Below, one piece after another: positions 53,130-62,661 of a stretch of DNA of 64,000 nt (within the stretch, counting starts at the first letter, position 1; every line of letters starts with the position of its first letter). The notes under the pieces are model-generated. The model was not told the origin of the DNA. It worked only from the letters and a program-made list of their open reading frames with translations, and did no database searches. A program made the translations under genes and the position numbers. The stretch is from Microseira wollei NIES-4236 (GTDB lineage: Bacteria; Cyanobacteriota; Cyanobacteriia; Cyanobacteriales; Aerosakkonemataceae): NCBI RefSeq assembly GCF_020521235.1, contig NZ_BLAY01000001.1, positions 151,132-215,131 of the forward strand. Direction: 5' to 3'.

Positions 53130-53432
53130 ATGAACCAATCTGCGAAAATTTACCAAGCTTCCGCCCAGCAATTGCCAGCAGATCGGTTACTTCGCTGCGA
53201 AATAGCGGCAGCAAAACCACAACAATTTATTTGTACAACCGAAGCTGTAACATCTGCCCAGCTTCCACTGTTAGATCCAAATGCATTATTGGAAGTGGGA
53301 GGTAGTACAGCGGCAATTATCTTATCGATTGCTTTTCTGATTCTGGCTTTGGCTGAATATAATCAGGTTTTTGTACCCGTGATGCTGCAAAAGGTAGAAG
53401 AAAAGCAAAGACTAAATAACCCACTGGAATAA
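53130..53432 (+). CDS. Small single-pass membrane protein
   Basis: A 100-residue protein. The N-terminal ~55 residues are soluble (AKIYQASAQQLPADRLLRCE), followed by one transmembrane helix, STAAIILSIAFLILALAEY, and a charged C-terminal tail (VMLQKVEEKQRLNNPLE). A GAGGAG box lies upstream; ATG at 53130 is chosen over the adjoining GTG. I do not recognise the family. It converges on the minus-strand gene at 53553, with a shared hairpin between. Confidence 0.55.
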   Translation: MNQSAKIYQASAQQLPADRLLRCEIAAAKPQQFICTTEAVTSAQLPLLDPNALLEVGGSTAAIILSIAFLILALAEYNQVFVPVMLQKVEEKQRLNNPLE

Positions 53433-53497
53433 TTGGATGACAAGTCGCGGGCGGTGGGCGAAATTGTCGCCTTCATGCTTCCCGCGATCGCACAAAC

Positions 53498-53532
53498 AAA
53501 AAAAGCCCCATTATCGGGGCAATTTCTTTTAC
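53498..53532 (-). terminator. Bidirectional terminator
   Basis: GCCCC and GGGGC arms with a 6-base loop; on the minus strand it is preceded by AAAAGAAATT and followed by TTTTTTTG, a strong terminator for the gene at 53553. On the plus strand the tail is AATTTCTTTT. Confidence 0.85.
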
Positions 53533-53552
53533 AATTGGGTGACAAATTGAAT

Positions 53553-53753
53553 TCAACTGTTAGCAGTTACCTTGGCACTATCGCTCGCGGGGTCAAAGAT
53601 AATAGTGAAAGGGACATTTGGACACATCTGCCGAATTATCCGCAGATGATCTTCTGCATCGTTGCGGCGACGGAAGCGACATACAACTATCCGTTGCAAA
53701 TTGGGCAGATGGCGAATAATACACCAAGGCGTCAATTGCTCTCTGTAACTCAT
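53553..53753 (-). CDS. Small conserved cyanobacterial protein
   Basis: A 66-residue protein from ATG 53753: SYREQLTPWCIIRHLPNLQR, VVCRFRRRNDAEDHLRIIRQ and FTIIFDP. This pattern is familiar from a short protein widespread in cyanobacteria, without known function. A proper terminator follows. The overlapping plus-strand frame (53433-53864, TTG start) is rejected in its favour. Confidence 0.7.
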   Translation of the reverse strand: MSYREQLTPWCIIRHLPNLQRIVVCRFRRRNDAEDHLRIIRQMCPNVPFTIIFDPASDSAKVTANS

Positions 53754-53919
53754 GCACCCCTCCCTGTCGTTGAAAAACAAGGGAAAACGGGTGCAGCCGT
53801 CGAGAATGACTGCGGTGTTGGTATCATTGAATATGCCTCCAATTGTTTGGTGGATAACTGGTAATCGCCCTTCAGTTTCTGAGGCCGCAGGGCGATTACT
53901 TTTAGGACATTTATATTAA

Positions 53920-53937
53920 ATGACTAATATCAGTCAT
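53920..53937. promoter_or_regulatory. Inverted repeat before the HTH gene, possible operator
   Basis: ATGACT-AATATC-AGTCAT, a 6-bp inverted repeat with a 6-bp AT-rich spacer, centred about 23 bases before the start of the XRE-type gene. Its position suits autoregulation (inference). Confidence 0.45.
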
Positions 53938-53951
53938 ATGTCAATGAGTAT

Positions 53952-54164
53952 ATGGGCTTAGTGCGTTTGCGGATTCGCGAGTTCGCTGAAGAGAGAGGTT
54001 GGACACTAAAAGAAGTTTCTGAGCGTTCAGGTGTTGTCTACAGCACTCTCAGAACCTATGCTCGTTCTCCTGGATTAGCAACTGTTGATGTGACAGCGCT
54101 ACAAAAGCTGGCTCGCACGTTTGATGTGATGATAGAAGATTTAATAGAAGTAGTGGAAGAGTAA
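53952..54164 (+). CDS. XRE-family helix-turn-helix regulator
   Basis: A 70-residue protein consisting of one Cro/C1-type DNA-binding domain: VRLRIREFAEERGWTLKEVS (helices 1-2), RSGVVYSTLRTYARSP (recognition helix), and VTALQKLARTFDVMIEDLIE. No partner toxin is seen next to it. An inverted repeat precedes the start. The ATG at 53952 is used; it gives the usual distance to the first helix. Confidence 0.85.
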   Translation: MGLVRLRIREFAEERGWTLKEVSERSGVVYSTLRTYARSPGLATVDVTALQKLARTFDVMIEDLIEVVEE

Positions 54165-54230
54165 GCGATCGCACAGCTAATACCGTTTTCCCTTCAATCT
54201 GTCACAGATGCCCCTAAATCCCCCTCTCGG

Positions 54231-54365
54231 GGGAGTTTAACTTCTTCGGTTCCCCCCTCAAAAAGTGGGAGTTTAACTTCTTCGGTTCCCCCCTCAAAAA
54301 GTGGGAGTTTAACTTCTTCGGTTCCCCCCTCAAAAAGTGGGAGTTTAACTTCTTCGGTTCCCCCC
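54231..54365. repeat. 36-bp minisatellite near the HTH gene
   Basis: Four copies of GGGAGTTTAACTTCTTCGGT plus TCCCCCCTCAAAAAGT, starting at 54231, 54267, 54303 and 54339. Units 1 to 3 are nearly identical. It is flanked by CCCCCTCTCGGGGG and CCCCCCAATGCATCGGGGGG hairpins. Confidence 0.9.
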
Positions 54366-54440
54366 AATGCATCGGGGGGTTAGGGGGGATCGGATCTGTG
54401 GTATCAAGAAGGGAAAATGATATAAATGATTAAAATTGCT

Positions 54441-54507
54441 GGTAGGGGCACGGCAAGAGAAAACCTTCGAGTTTTGGACAAAGTCTATTGATGCCGTGCC
54501 CCTACAT
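54441..54507. repeat. GTAGGGGCACGGCA inverted-repeat element
   Basis: GGTAGGGGCACGGCA and TGCCGTGCCCCTAC are perfect inverted ends of a ~67-bp element, directly downstream of the TerB-like gene. Confidence 0.75.
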
Positions 54508-54944
54508 TAAACAACCATCAAATCGGCGAGAATTTCCTGCGCTACTGTATTATCAATTCCCAAAGCTTGCTGAAGATTCGATATAAAATCTTCCTCCGCT
54601 TCAGGAATACTCCCATCGACTAAAACAACTTCAACTGCTGCTTCAAAAGCCGTTTCTACCCAATCTTCTGAAATCGATTCTACTGCCAAATTAAACAAAG
54701 CCTCGATGCCGTCGGTGTCGTAAATATCGGTGAATTTATCCACCATTGCTTGCATTTCTTCATCTGAATAATTCTCATACAGTTCTAGATTCGACAGAAT
54801 ATCGTTGAAGACTTCTATTTCCTCATCTGTGACTTCACCGTTGGCAAAGGTAGCAGCAAATACAATCGCTGCCACCGCTTCTTCTGGACTGAGAACTTTT
54901 TCGCTGTCGGTTTCAGTCTGCAATACTTCGTCACTGTTTCCCAT
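54507..54944 (-). CDS. TerB-like (tellurite-resistance fold) protein
   Basis: A 145-residue, very acidic helical protein. LSPEEAVAAIVFAATFANGE, VTDEEIEVFNDILSN and FEAAVEVVLVDGSIPEAEED are the paired helical units with Asp/Asn-Gly acid motifs of TerB-like domains, which probably bind metal. The family is widespread in cyanobacteria and is not specific for tellurite. It stands alone, with a dispersed repeat at its end. Confidence 0.8.
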   Translation of the reverse strand: MGNSDEVLQTETDSEKVLSPEEAVAAIVFAATFANGEVTDEEIEVFNDILSNLELYENYSDEEMQAMVDKFTDIYDTDGIEALFNLAVESISEDWVETAFEAAVEVVLVDGSIPEAEEDFISNLQQALGIDNTVAQEILADLMVV

Positions 54945-54995
54945 GATGCTTTTCTACTCAACAGCGGTCTAATTTGCTGTATAATAAGATACAAA

Positions 54996-55919
54996 TTACT
55001 GCTCGTTCAAACAGCGTTCGATGGTGGCTACGACGGACTGGGCGAGGGCGCGCAAATCGTAGCCGCCTTCTAAGCCAAACAGTATACGACGAGTTAACTG
55101 CAAGCAATAATCTGTAAACAGCCCGTAATCTTCGGGTTGCAGATTGATACTTGCTAGGGGATCGGCAGCATTGGCGTCGTACCCGGCGCTGACAATTAAC
55201 AAATCGGGGCGAAATTTGGCTAAAAACGGCATTATTTGCGATTCAAATGCCTGTTGATACTCTGCAACTGCGCTGCCCGGTTTGATGGGAATATTTAACA
55301 CGTTATCGTGCGCCCCTCGTTCCTGGGCGCCGCCGGTACCCGGATAGCAAGGAGATTGGTGCAGGGAACAGTAGGCAATTTGGGGATGATTTTCCACGAT
55401 ATCTTGAGTGCCGTTGCCGTGATGCACGTCCCAGTCTAAGATGGCAACGCGGGAGATGCCTGGTTGTTCTAGGGCGTAGTAAGCGGCGATCGCTGCATTA
55501 GAAAACAAACAAAATCCCATCCCTCGGACACTTTCAGCATGGTGTCCGGGCGGGCGCGCCAGCACAAACGCGGGGTTACCAGTAGCGACAACGCGATCGA
55601 TTCCATCCAACCAAGCACTCACCGCCAACAAAGCGATCGCGTAACTGCGGGCAGAAATCGGCGTATCCCCATCCAAGTATCCGCCGCCAGAGGTAGCGAT
55701 CGCTTCCACCAGTTCGACGTAGTTGGGCGAGTGAATTTTTTGCACCAGGGGTAGAGGCGATCGCGTCTCTACTGGCGTCGGTAACTCCCAGGATAATTTT
55801 TCCGCCCAAGGCACGGTTTTTAATGCCTCTACAATCGCCGTCAGACGTTCCGGTCGTTCTGGGTGAAAACGACCGGTATCGTGATACAGAAATTCATCCG
55901 AGTAAATAACTGGCACCAT
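54996..55919 (-). CDS. Histone-deacetylase family (acetoin-utilisation type) amidohydrolase
   Basis: A 307-residue zinc amidohydrolase. Hallmarks: HDTGRFHPERPERL, PPGHHAESVRGMGFCLFSNA with the tandem His, AILDWDVHHGNGTQDI with Zn ligands Asp and His, LHQSPCYPGTG, LLIVSAGYDANAADPL with the last Zn Asp, and LEGGYDLRALAQSV. Bacterial members deacetylate small acetylated amines or proteins; the substrate here is unknown. The gene is complete. Confidence 0.93.
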   Translation of the reverse strand: MVPVIYSDEFLYHDTGRFHPERPERLTAIVEALKTVPWAEKLSWELPTPVETRSPLPLVQKIHSPNYVELVEAIATSGGGYLDGDTPISARSYAIALLAVSAWLDGIDRVVATGNPAFVLARPPGHHAESVRGMGFCLFSNAAIAAYYALEQPGISRVAILDWDVHHGNGTQDIVENHPQIAYCSLHQSPCYPGTGGAQERGAHDNVLNIPIKPGSAVAEYQQAFESQIMPFLAKFRPDLLIVSAGYDANAADPLASINLQPEDYGLFTDYCLQLTRRILFGLEGGYDLRALAQSVVATIERCLNEQ

Positions 55920-56124
55920 AGCTAATGGCTAATTGCTAATTGCTCATTGTAGCGATTACCCATTACTCTCGTTCCCAAGGCTCTGGCTGGGAATGCCATT
56001 ACCAATGCCCAAATGTGATAGAATTTTAATGATATTTGCAATTTCTTTAAAGTCAAAGTCGCAAAATTAGCATCATCTTGAATTTTAGCGGCTTAAATCT
56101 CGCGATTTTGGAGTTTTTCACAGT

Positions 56125-58674
56125 ATGACCACTTCCCAGGAGCGGATTATCCCCACAGATTTGGGGAATGAAATGTCCCGGTCTTACTTAGAGTACGCGA
56201 TGAGCGTAATCGTAGGACGGGCACTACCAGATGCTAGGGATGGTCTAAAACCAGTGCATCGGCGCATACTTTACGCGATGCACGAATTAGGTTTAACTTC
56301 AGACCGCCCTTACAGGAAATGCGCCCGCGTGGTGGGGGAAGTGTTGGGGAAATATCACCCCCACGGGGATACGGCGGTGTACGATGCTTTGGTGCGGATG
56401 GCACAAGATTTTTCCATGCGATCGCCCCTAATTGACGGTCACGGTAACTTCGGTTCGGTGGATAACGACCCCCCCGCCGCAATGCGCTACACCGAGTGCC
56501 GTCTCAGCGCCCTGACAGGCGAGGCGTTGTTGCGGGATATTGAGTCGGAAACGGTTGATTTTGCCGATAATTTCGACGCTTCCCAGCAAGAACCCATAGT
56601 TTTACCCGCCCGCGTTCCCCAATTATTGCTCAACGGTTCCTCTGGTATCGCCGTGGGCATGGCAACCAACATCCCACCCCATAATTTGGGAGAATTAATT
56701 GACGGCTTGGTGGCACTGATCCACAATCCAGAAATTACCGATATCCAGCTAATGCGCTATATCCCCGGCCCAGATTTTCCTACAGGTGGAAAAATATTGG
56801 GAACCTCGGCAATCAAAGAAGCATACACCGGGGGACGCGGTTCGATTACAATGCGCGGCGTAGCGCAAATTGAGACAATCGAACACCGCGGGCGACCAGA
56901 TCGGGAAGCAATCATCATCACCGAATTGCCTTACCAGACAAACAAGGCAGCGCTGATTGAAAGAATCGCCGAAATGGTGAACGATAAGAAACTCGAAGGC
57001 ATCGCCGATATCCGGGATGAAAGCGATCGCGACGGAATGCGCGTCGTCATCGAACTCAAGCGCGACGCCTACCCCAAAGTAGTGCTAAATAACCTGTATA
57101 AACAAACACCAATACAAGCAAACTTTGGCGCGAACATGCTGGCGTTGGTGAACGGCGAACCCCAGCTAGTGTCGCTAAAACAATTCCTGAGCGTCTTCCT
57201 GGATTTTCGCATAGAGACGGTAACAAAGAGAACGCAGTACGAACTGCGGAAAGCCGAAGAACGGGATCATCTATTGCAAGGGTTATTAATCGCCCTGGTG
57301 AACTTAGATGAAATAGTCCACCTAATTCGCAACGCCGCCGACACGCCGACGGCGCGGCAAGAATTGATGGATAGATATGGACTTTCGGAAGTGCAAGCAG
57401 ATGCAATATTGCAAATGCAACTGCGGCGTTTAACTGCATTAGAAGCAGAAAAAATTCGGCAAGAACACGAACAATTGCAAGCGCAGATAGCGGATTTGCA
57501 AGATATATTAGCGCGGCGCGATCGCATCCTAGAAATCATCGAAACCGAAGCGCAAGAACTGAAAACCAGATTTGCCACCCCCCGCCGCACCGAAATCGAA
57601 CACGCCGAAGGAGAAATCGACGATACCGACTTAATTGCCAACGAAAAAGCCTTAATCTTAGTAACAGAACAAGGGTACATCAAGCGGATGCCCGTTAACA
57701 CCTTCGAGGCGCAAAGTCGCGCTACGCGGGGTAAAGCGGCAACCAAAATGAAAGAAGACGATGGAGTAGAACATTTCCTCACTTGTTGCGACCACGATAC
57801 CGTATTGTTATTTAGCGAAAAAGGCGTTGTTTACTGCCTGAGAGCATATCACATACCAGTCGGATCGCGAGTCAGTCGGGGAACCCCGATCGTGCAAATG
57901 CTGCCGATCCCCAGAGAAGAAAAAATCACATCCATCGTCGCGGTGAGCGAATTTACCAGCGAAGAATATTTGGTCATGCTAACCAAACGCGGTTACATCA
58001 AAAAGACCGAATTATCGGCATTTAGCAACATTCGCGCCAACGGATTAATAGCTATTTCCTTAGAAGAAGGCGACCAACTGCGGTGGGTACGTCGTGCGAG
58101 AGTAGAAGATAGCATCATCATCGGATCGCGTCAGGGCATGGCAATACATTTTAAAGCGGAACACGAACAATTGCGCCCGCTGGGACGTGCAACAAGAGGC
58201 GTCAAAGCAATGTCCCTGCGCGAAGGCGACGAACTGATTGGGATGGATATTCTGCCGAGTTCAATAGTAGCTAATTTAACTCCAGAAACAGAAGAAACAG
58301 AAATTAGCGAAGAAGAAACCGAACTGAGCAACACAGATAATAGCTTGTGCGTGCTAGTGATTACAATGGGAGGATTTGGTAAGCGAGTACCCGTGACGCA
58401 ATTCCGGTTACAAAATCGGGCAGGAATGGGATTAGTTGCGATTAAATTCCGCAAGCAAAATGATAAATTAGCCGCCTTGCGAGTTGTCAACGACGATGAT
58501 GAATTGATGATCGTCACCAATCGGGGCATAATCATTCGTCAAGTCGTGAATGCCATCTCCATGCAATCCCGGATGGCAACGGGAGTGCGAGTGCAACGCT
58601 TAGATGAAGACGATGCGATCGCAGCAGTCGCCCTAGTTCCTCCCACCAACGGCGACGAGGAAGAAAGCGAGTAA
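56125..58674 (+). CDS. gyrA: DNA gyrase subunit A
   Basis: An 849-residue type II topoisomerase subunit. N-terminal [28 protein letters not shown] region, [20 protein letters not shown], and the catalytic tyrosine in [24 protein letters not shown], the coiled-coil tower and [21 protein letters not shown] exit gate follow. The C-terminal domain has six beta-pinwheel blades (for example [46 protein letters not shown]); the gyrase-box sequence [10 protein letters not shown] is present, which supports gyrase rather than topoisomerase IV. A terminator follows. Confidence 0.97.
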   Translation: MTTSQERIIPTDLGNEMSRSYLEYAMSVIVGRALPDARDGLKPVHRRILYAMHELGLTSDRPYRKCARVVGEVLGKYHPHGDTAVYDALVRMAQDFSMRSPLIDGHGNFGSVDNDPPAAMRYTECRLSALTGEALLRDIESETVDFADNFDASQQEPIVLPARVPQLLLNGSSGIAVGMATNIPPHNLGELIDGLVALIHNPEITDIQLMRYIPGPDFPTGGKILGTSAIKEAYTGGRGSITMRGVAQIETIEHRGRPDREAIIITELPYQTNKAALIERIAEMVNDKKLEGIADIRDESDRDGMRVVIELKRDAYPKVVLNNLYKQTPIQANFGANMLALVNGEPQLVSLKQFLSVFLDFRIETVTKRTQYELRKAEERDHLLQGLLIALVNLDEIVHLIRNAADTPTARQELMDRYGLSEVQADAILQMQLRRLTALEAEKIRQEHEQLQAQIADLQDILARRDRILEIIETEAQELKTRFATPRRTEIEHAEGEIDDTDLIANEKALILVTEQGYIKRMPVNTFEAQSRATRGKAATKMKEDDGVEHFLTCCDHDTVLLFSEKGVVYCLRAYHIPVGSRVSRGTPIVQMLPIPREEKITSIVAVSEFTSEEYLVMLTKRGYIKKTELSAFSNIRANGLIAISLEEGDQLRWVRRARVEDSIIIGSRQGMAIHFKAEHEQLRPLGRATRGVKAMSLREGDELIGMDILPSSIVANLTPETEETEISEEETELSNTDNSLCVLVITMGGFGKRVPVTQFRLQNRAGMGLVAIKFRKQNDKLAALRVVNDDDELMIVTNRGIIIRQVVNAISMQSRMATGVRVQRLDEDDAIAAVALVPPTNGDEEESE

Positions 58675-58699
58675 AAGTTCAGAGCAAATCTGCTCAGAA

Positions 58700-58736
58700 T
58701 GTAGAGATGCAAAGTTTTGTGTCTCTACATATTCTT
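58700..58736. terminator. Bidirectional terminator between gyrA and the membrane gene
   Basis: TGTAGAGA and TCTCTACA arms with extra pairing (CAAA/TTTG) in the loop, followed by TATTCTTTT on the plus strand. It separates two convergent genes. Confidence 0.8.
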
Positions 58737-60587
58737 TTCGCTAATGTTCAGGTTAAAAGTATCAACCTGTTTTCTAAGATAAACGCTGAGTAGCAGTAGC
58801 AATGTAACCCAACTAATTAGCGTACCTGTCCGTTCTGTAGCAGTACCTCTATACCAAATCCTGATGTCATAAGTTCCTGGTGATAATCTCAACTGCATAC
58901 GCCCATCTGTAGCAGCAAAGAGCAATGTTTCTTGACTCTGCGTGACCAGAGGAGGGGTAATCTGAATTCCCCAACCTGGATAGTAAAACGTCCTGATGTT
59001 CAGGACTACTGCTGTGGTAGCATTGAGCTTAAGCAGGCGTTGACCCTGATGCCAGTCTTGAATCGAAAATTTTCCATCTCCCTCAACAAACTCAACCAAT
59101 TGATAGGGCTGTGGTGGTATTCTCGGAGAGTGTTTTCGAGGAGAAAGCCAATTCTTCGTTTGTACTGTAATGGGTAAATAATCCATCACATCACTTTGGA
59201 AAAACTGCAAGTCACGGTCAAGGTAGACAAATGTTCTACGACCTAACTCGAAGTAGTGGTAATCTCCCACTTTTCTATTTTTGATATTCTGTAAGGTTTC
59301 AGGCGGAATTGCTGCTCTATTGGTGACCAGATATTCGATTGCTTGTAGATTGGTCTGCTTAAAATCGATCAGATAAAGTTTGGCACTTTTGTATGTGAAG
59401 AACAAAACTGCGGTGCAAATAACAATTAGAGCAAATTGCTTCCTAGCTAGTGAAAACTTTTCTCTCAAACCTTCGAGGGTGTAGCTAAAAATATATGGTG
59501 TCAGAGAAGAAGTAAGCATCAAAAAACGCCAGGGAAACTGGATCTTCTTAAAAGTCGATATTTTTTCATACATGAATAGCGATACATCTGTCATCATAAA
59601 AACAGCAAATGCCACCATTATTATTTGCTGGTTGAGCAAAATATGCTTGGGATTTTTTGATCGCCAATGTCTTGTAAATAAGACAGCAATAATCAGAATT
59701 GCTAAATTCAGAAAAAATGTTCTAGAAAGGCTCTTTTCCCAATCTAGTTGCACCAGACTGAGACGAAAATTTAAGATCCCATTTAGAAAAAATTTATCAG
59801 TAATATTTTCTCTACCCGCTCCTTTTATCAGAGCGGCATCAACAAGAACGGGCAAAACAAAAAAAGCATCCAGAGCTATGGCTAAAAACAGTGGCGACAA
59901 CAAAGACATCAAAGCTTGTTGCCATTTAATCTGACCCAAAGCGATTAAAATGATAACAGATAGCAAAAAAGATGATACAAAAATCACAGATGAAGGAAGA
60001 TGGGCTAAAAATAGAGCCGCAAACCCCAAGGTTAGCAGTATTAAATGTTTGATATTGAAATTTATTACCACCTGATAAATGCCGAGAGTTAGCCAAGGAA
60101 CTAGAGCTATGGCAAGGCTTTCAGGAAAAGCTCCGCGTTTGAATATATCAATTATTAGATAAGGGTTGAATATTCCTAAAAATATTGAGATACAGCTATA
60201 TAAAGAGTTTTTATGAAATAATACTCTCGATAATTTTATGACTCCAATAGCATTTAAGACTAAGACAAGAATGATACCACCTTTGATTTGTTGACTTGGT
60301 GATAGGTGCAAAATAGCAAAAGGAAGAGAGAGCAATCTAAATAGGGGTGGATAAAACACAAATGATGGCGTTCCTAGTCCGCCAAAAGCTTCTTCAAACC
60401 ACTTTGGATAAAGCCAACCCTCAAGTATTTGTTGATTCCAGTAATACCCCCAGATCAAATGCCAAAATCCATCGTGATTTGATATTACGTTATAGTTTAG
60501 AACAGCGATCGCCACTCCCAAAGTAACGATCGCTGCGATCGCAACATCTAAATAGTGAGTCAAGTTGAATCGAGGATTTATACTCAT
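58725..60587 (-). CDS. Large polytopic membrane protein, GT-C / PTPS-related type
   Basis: A 620-residue protein with about ten or more transmembrane helices in the first two thirds (for example VAIAAIVTLGVAIAVLNY, IILVLVLNAIGVIKL, ILLTLGFAALFLAHL) and one near the C-terminus (GTLISWVTLLLLLSVYL). An early loop, SNHDGFWHLIWGYYWNQQI and PLFRLLSLPF, is typical of membrane proteins annotated as 6-pyruvoyl-tetrahydropterin-synthase-related or GT-C glycosyltransferases. A soluble region (~430-575) precedes the last helix (LRLSPGTYDIRIWYRG). The reaction is not known. Monocistronic. Confidence 0.75.
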   Translation of the reverse strand: MSINPRFNLTHYLDVAIAAIVTLGVAIAVLNYNVISNHDGFWHLIWGYYWNQQILEGWLYPKWFEEAFGGLGTPSFVFYPPLFRLLSLPFAILHLSPSQQIKGGIILVLVLNAIGVIKLSRVLFHKNSLYSCISIFLGIFNPYLIIDIFKRGAFPESLAIALVPWLTLGIYQVVINFNIKHLILLTLGFAALFLAHLPSSVIFVSSFLLSVIILIALGQIKWQQALMSLLSPLFLAIALDAFFVLPVLVDAALIKGAGRENITDKFFLNGILNFRLSLVQLDWEKSLSRTFFLNLAILIIAVLFTRHWRSKNPKHILLNQQIIMVAFAVFMMTDVSLFMYEKISTFKKIQFPWRFLMLTSSLTPYIFSYTLEGLREKFSLARKQFALIVICTAVLFFTYKSAKLYLIDFKQTNLQAIEYLVTNRAAIPPETLQNIKNRKVGDYHYFELGRRTFVYLDRDLQFFQSDVMDYLPITVQTKNWLSPRKHSPRIPPQPYQLVEFVEGDGKFSIQDWHQGQRLLKLNATTAVVLNIRTFYYPGWGIQITPPLVTQSQETLLFAATDGRMQLRLSPGTYDIRIWYRGTATERTGTLISWVTLLLLLSVYLRKQVDTFNLNISEKNM

Positions 60588-60874
60588 ATTGCTACATTCC
60601 CTTAAACGAGCTGAATTGGTTCCTAAAATGCATCAAACCAGCAGGATTTTACCAGTATAAAACACGACTAACGATCGCGTCACCCTAATGAATACCAAAA
60701 TTCCCTTAAGCGATCGCCACATCATTACGGTTGGAAATTTGATAATTATCTGCTATAATATATGCCTTACTAAACTCGTCTGTAACGGCTGCCATAGTTT
60801 TGCTAATTTTGGTAAAAATATTAAATAAACTTAATAAATAGAGTTGAACAGGCATCAAATTAATCAAGTAACGA

Positions 60875-62491
60875 ATGGTATTGCGCTTGTGGATTGCCCT
60901 ACTGGGCGGTATTTTGATGGGAATCACCCCTGCACCTGTAGGGGCATGGCCTTTAGCGTGGATTGCTTTAGCACCGCTGTGGGTGCAAATAATTAAAGCA
61001 GAAACCAAAAGAGAAAACTTGACACAAACAAAATATTCTAATTTTAATATGAAATTTTTAATTTTGAATGCTTTAGCGTGGGGAATAGGGTATCACGGCT
61101 TAGCCTTATCGTGGGTATTGGGACTGCACCCATTAACCTGGATGGGAATACCTTGGGTTGTGAGTGTAGCGATCGCACTACTCGCCCTAACATTATTCAC
61201 CATCTGGGGAGCAACATTGGTAGTAACCTGGGCAATAACAACCAAAGCACTTTTCAACCTAATCCAAAACCCCCCCATTCGCATTTTAATTGGAACAACC
61301 ATCTGGTGCGTTCTCGAATCAATTTGGAGTGCAGGACCATTATGGTGGACATCATTATCGTATACCCAAAGCCCCCACAACCTAGCCATATTACACCTCG
61401 GACAAATCTCAGGCCCAAACACAATTACAGCGGCAATAGTAGCAGTAAACGGCCTCCTAGCCCAAGCCTGGATCAACCGCCCAAAACAAACAGACCCTCC
61501 CAACTCTTCCTTCGCGTCCTTCGCGTCTCTGCGGTTCATTCATAAAGGTTATTTAGCCACTAGCGCCGGACTATTAATTAGTTTACACCTAATCGGATTT
61601 AGCCTATACAACCAACCCTTAAACGACCAACCTAGTACCGCAATAAAAATAGGAATTATTCAAGGAAACGTTCCCAACAGAATCAAATTCACCCCAGAAG
61701 GTCGTCGTAGCTCTTTAACAGGTTACACCAACGGTTATATAACCTTAGCCAAACAAGGAGTAGAAGCAATTTTAACCCCAGAAGGAGCATTATCATCGAT
61801 TTGGACAGATCCACCTGCCACAAAAAACCCCCTTTACCAAGCAATTTTAGATAAAGGTATAGTTGCATGGATAGGCGCACATCGCCCCAGAGAAAGCAGT
61901 TACACAAACAGCTTATTTACCGTCACCGGAACAGGAGAAATCTTTAGCCGCTACGACAAAGTAAACCTAGTACCATTTGGCGAATACATCCCATTCGAGC
62001 AACTTTTAGGAGGATTCATCAACAGCATTTCAGCCATTGGTACTAGCCAAATAGCAGGAGAACCAACCCAATTATTTGATACCCCATTTGGTCGCGCAAT
62101 TGTTGGCATTTGTTTTGACTCTGCATTTTCCAGACATTTCCAACGCCAAGCAGCAGCGGGGGGAGAATTTATCATCACTGCATCTAATAACGACCCATAT
62201 AGCGCCGCGATGCAATTCCAACATCACGCACAGGATACCATGCGGGCAATTGAAACAAATCGATGGGCGGCGAGGGCAACAAATACAGGATATTCTGGGA
62301 TTGTAGACCCGCATGGCAGAACTTTATGGATATCCGGACACAACACTTATGAAGTTCGCGCAGACACAATTTATCGCCGTCAAACCCAAACTTTATACCT
62401 GCGTTGGGGAGATTGGTTAACGTTGGTTTTATTAGGATTAGTTGCTGTAAGTATTTCCTGGGTAATAGGTAATAGGAAATGGAAAAAATAA
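60875..62491 (+). CDS. lnt: Apolipoprotein N-acyltransferase
   Basis: A 538-residue inner-membrane enzyme that N-acylates the lipid-modified cysteine of lipoproteins. Several N-terminal helices (LWIALLGGILMGITPAPVGA, LAWGIGYHGLALSWVLGLH) precede the nitrilase domain. Catalytic residues: Glu in AILTPEGALSS, Lys in SRYDKVNLVPFGEYIPFEQL and Cys in AIVGICFDSAFSRHF. A stretch of about 15 residues around 205-225 (SSFASFASLRFIHKG) is encoded by a dispersed repeat and falls in the loop before the last membrane helix preceding the catalytic domain, where it is evidently tolerated. Confidence 0.93.
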   Translation: MVLRLWIALLGGILMGITPAPVGAWPLAWIALAPLWVQIIKAETKRENLTQTKYSNFNMKFLILNALAWGIGYHGLALSWVLGLHPLTWMGIPWVVSVAIALLALTLFTIWGATLVVTWAITTKALFNLIQNPPIRILIGTTIWCVLESIWSAGPLWWTSLSYTQSPHNLAILHLGQISGPNTITAAIVAVNGLLAQAWINRPKQTDPPNSSFASFASLRFIHKGYLATSAGLLISLHLIGFSLYNQPLNDQPSTAIKIGIIQGNVPNRIKFTPEGRRSSLTGYTNGYITLAKQGVEAILTPEGALSSIWTDPPATKNPLYQAILDKGIVAWIGAHRPRESSYTNSLFTVTGTGEIFSRYDKVNLVPFGEYIPFEQLLGGFINSISAIGTSQIAGEPTQLFDTPFGRAIVGICFDSAFSRHFQRQAAAGGEFIITASNNDPYSAAMQFQHHAQDTMRAIETNRWAARATNTGYSGIVDPHGRTLWISGHNTYEVRADTIYRRQTQTLYLRWGDWLTLVLLGLVAVSISWVIGNRKWKK

Positions 62492-62519
62492 TTACCGGCA
62501 GCATGTCAATAATGCAAAT

Positions 62520-62643
62520 CTACGCCGACACCCTGAAGGGTGCGGCTACAAAAACTAAGCCCGCCAGAGCGGGCTAAAGCTTTTAAAGCCTGCTAGAGCA
62601 TGCAAAGTCTCGTGTAGCGACACCCTTTAGGGTGTCGGCTACT
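62520..62643. repeat. Hairpin cluster between lnt and tsaB
   Basis: ACACCCTGAAGGGTG, AGCCCGCCAGAGCGGGCT, AAAGCCTGCTAGAGCATGC and GACACCCTTTAGGGTGTC follow one another. The GTAGC-GACACCC arms resemble the inner stem of the family B elements. It separates convergent genes and can act as terminator in both directions. Confidence 0.75.
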
Positions 62644-62661
62644 CCCATAATTACCAATTAC

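Noticed and set aside
53433..53864. 143-codon plus-strand frame with TTG start
   Set aside because: It runs through a terminator hairpin and overlaps a minus-strand gene with a recognisable conserved protein.
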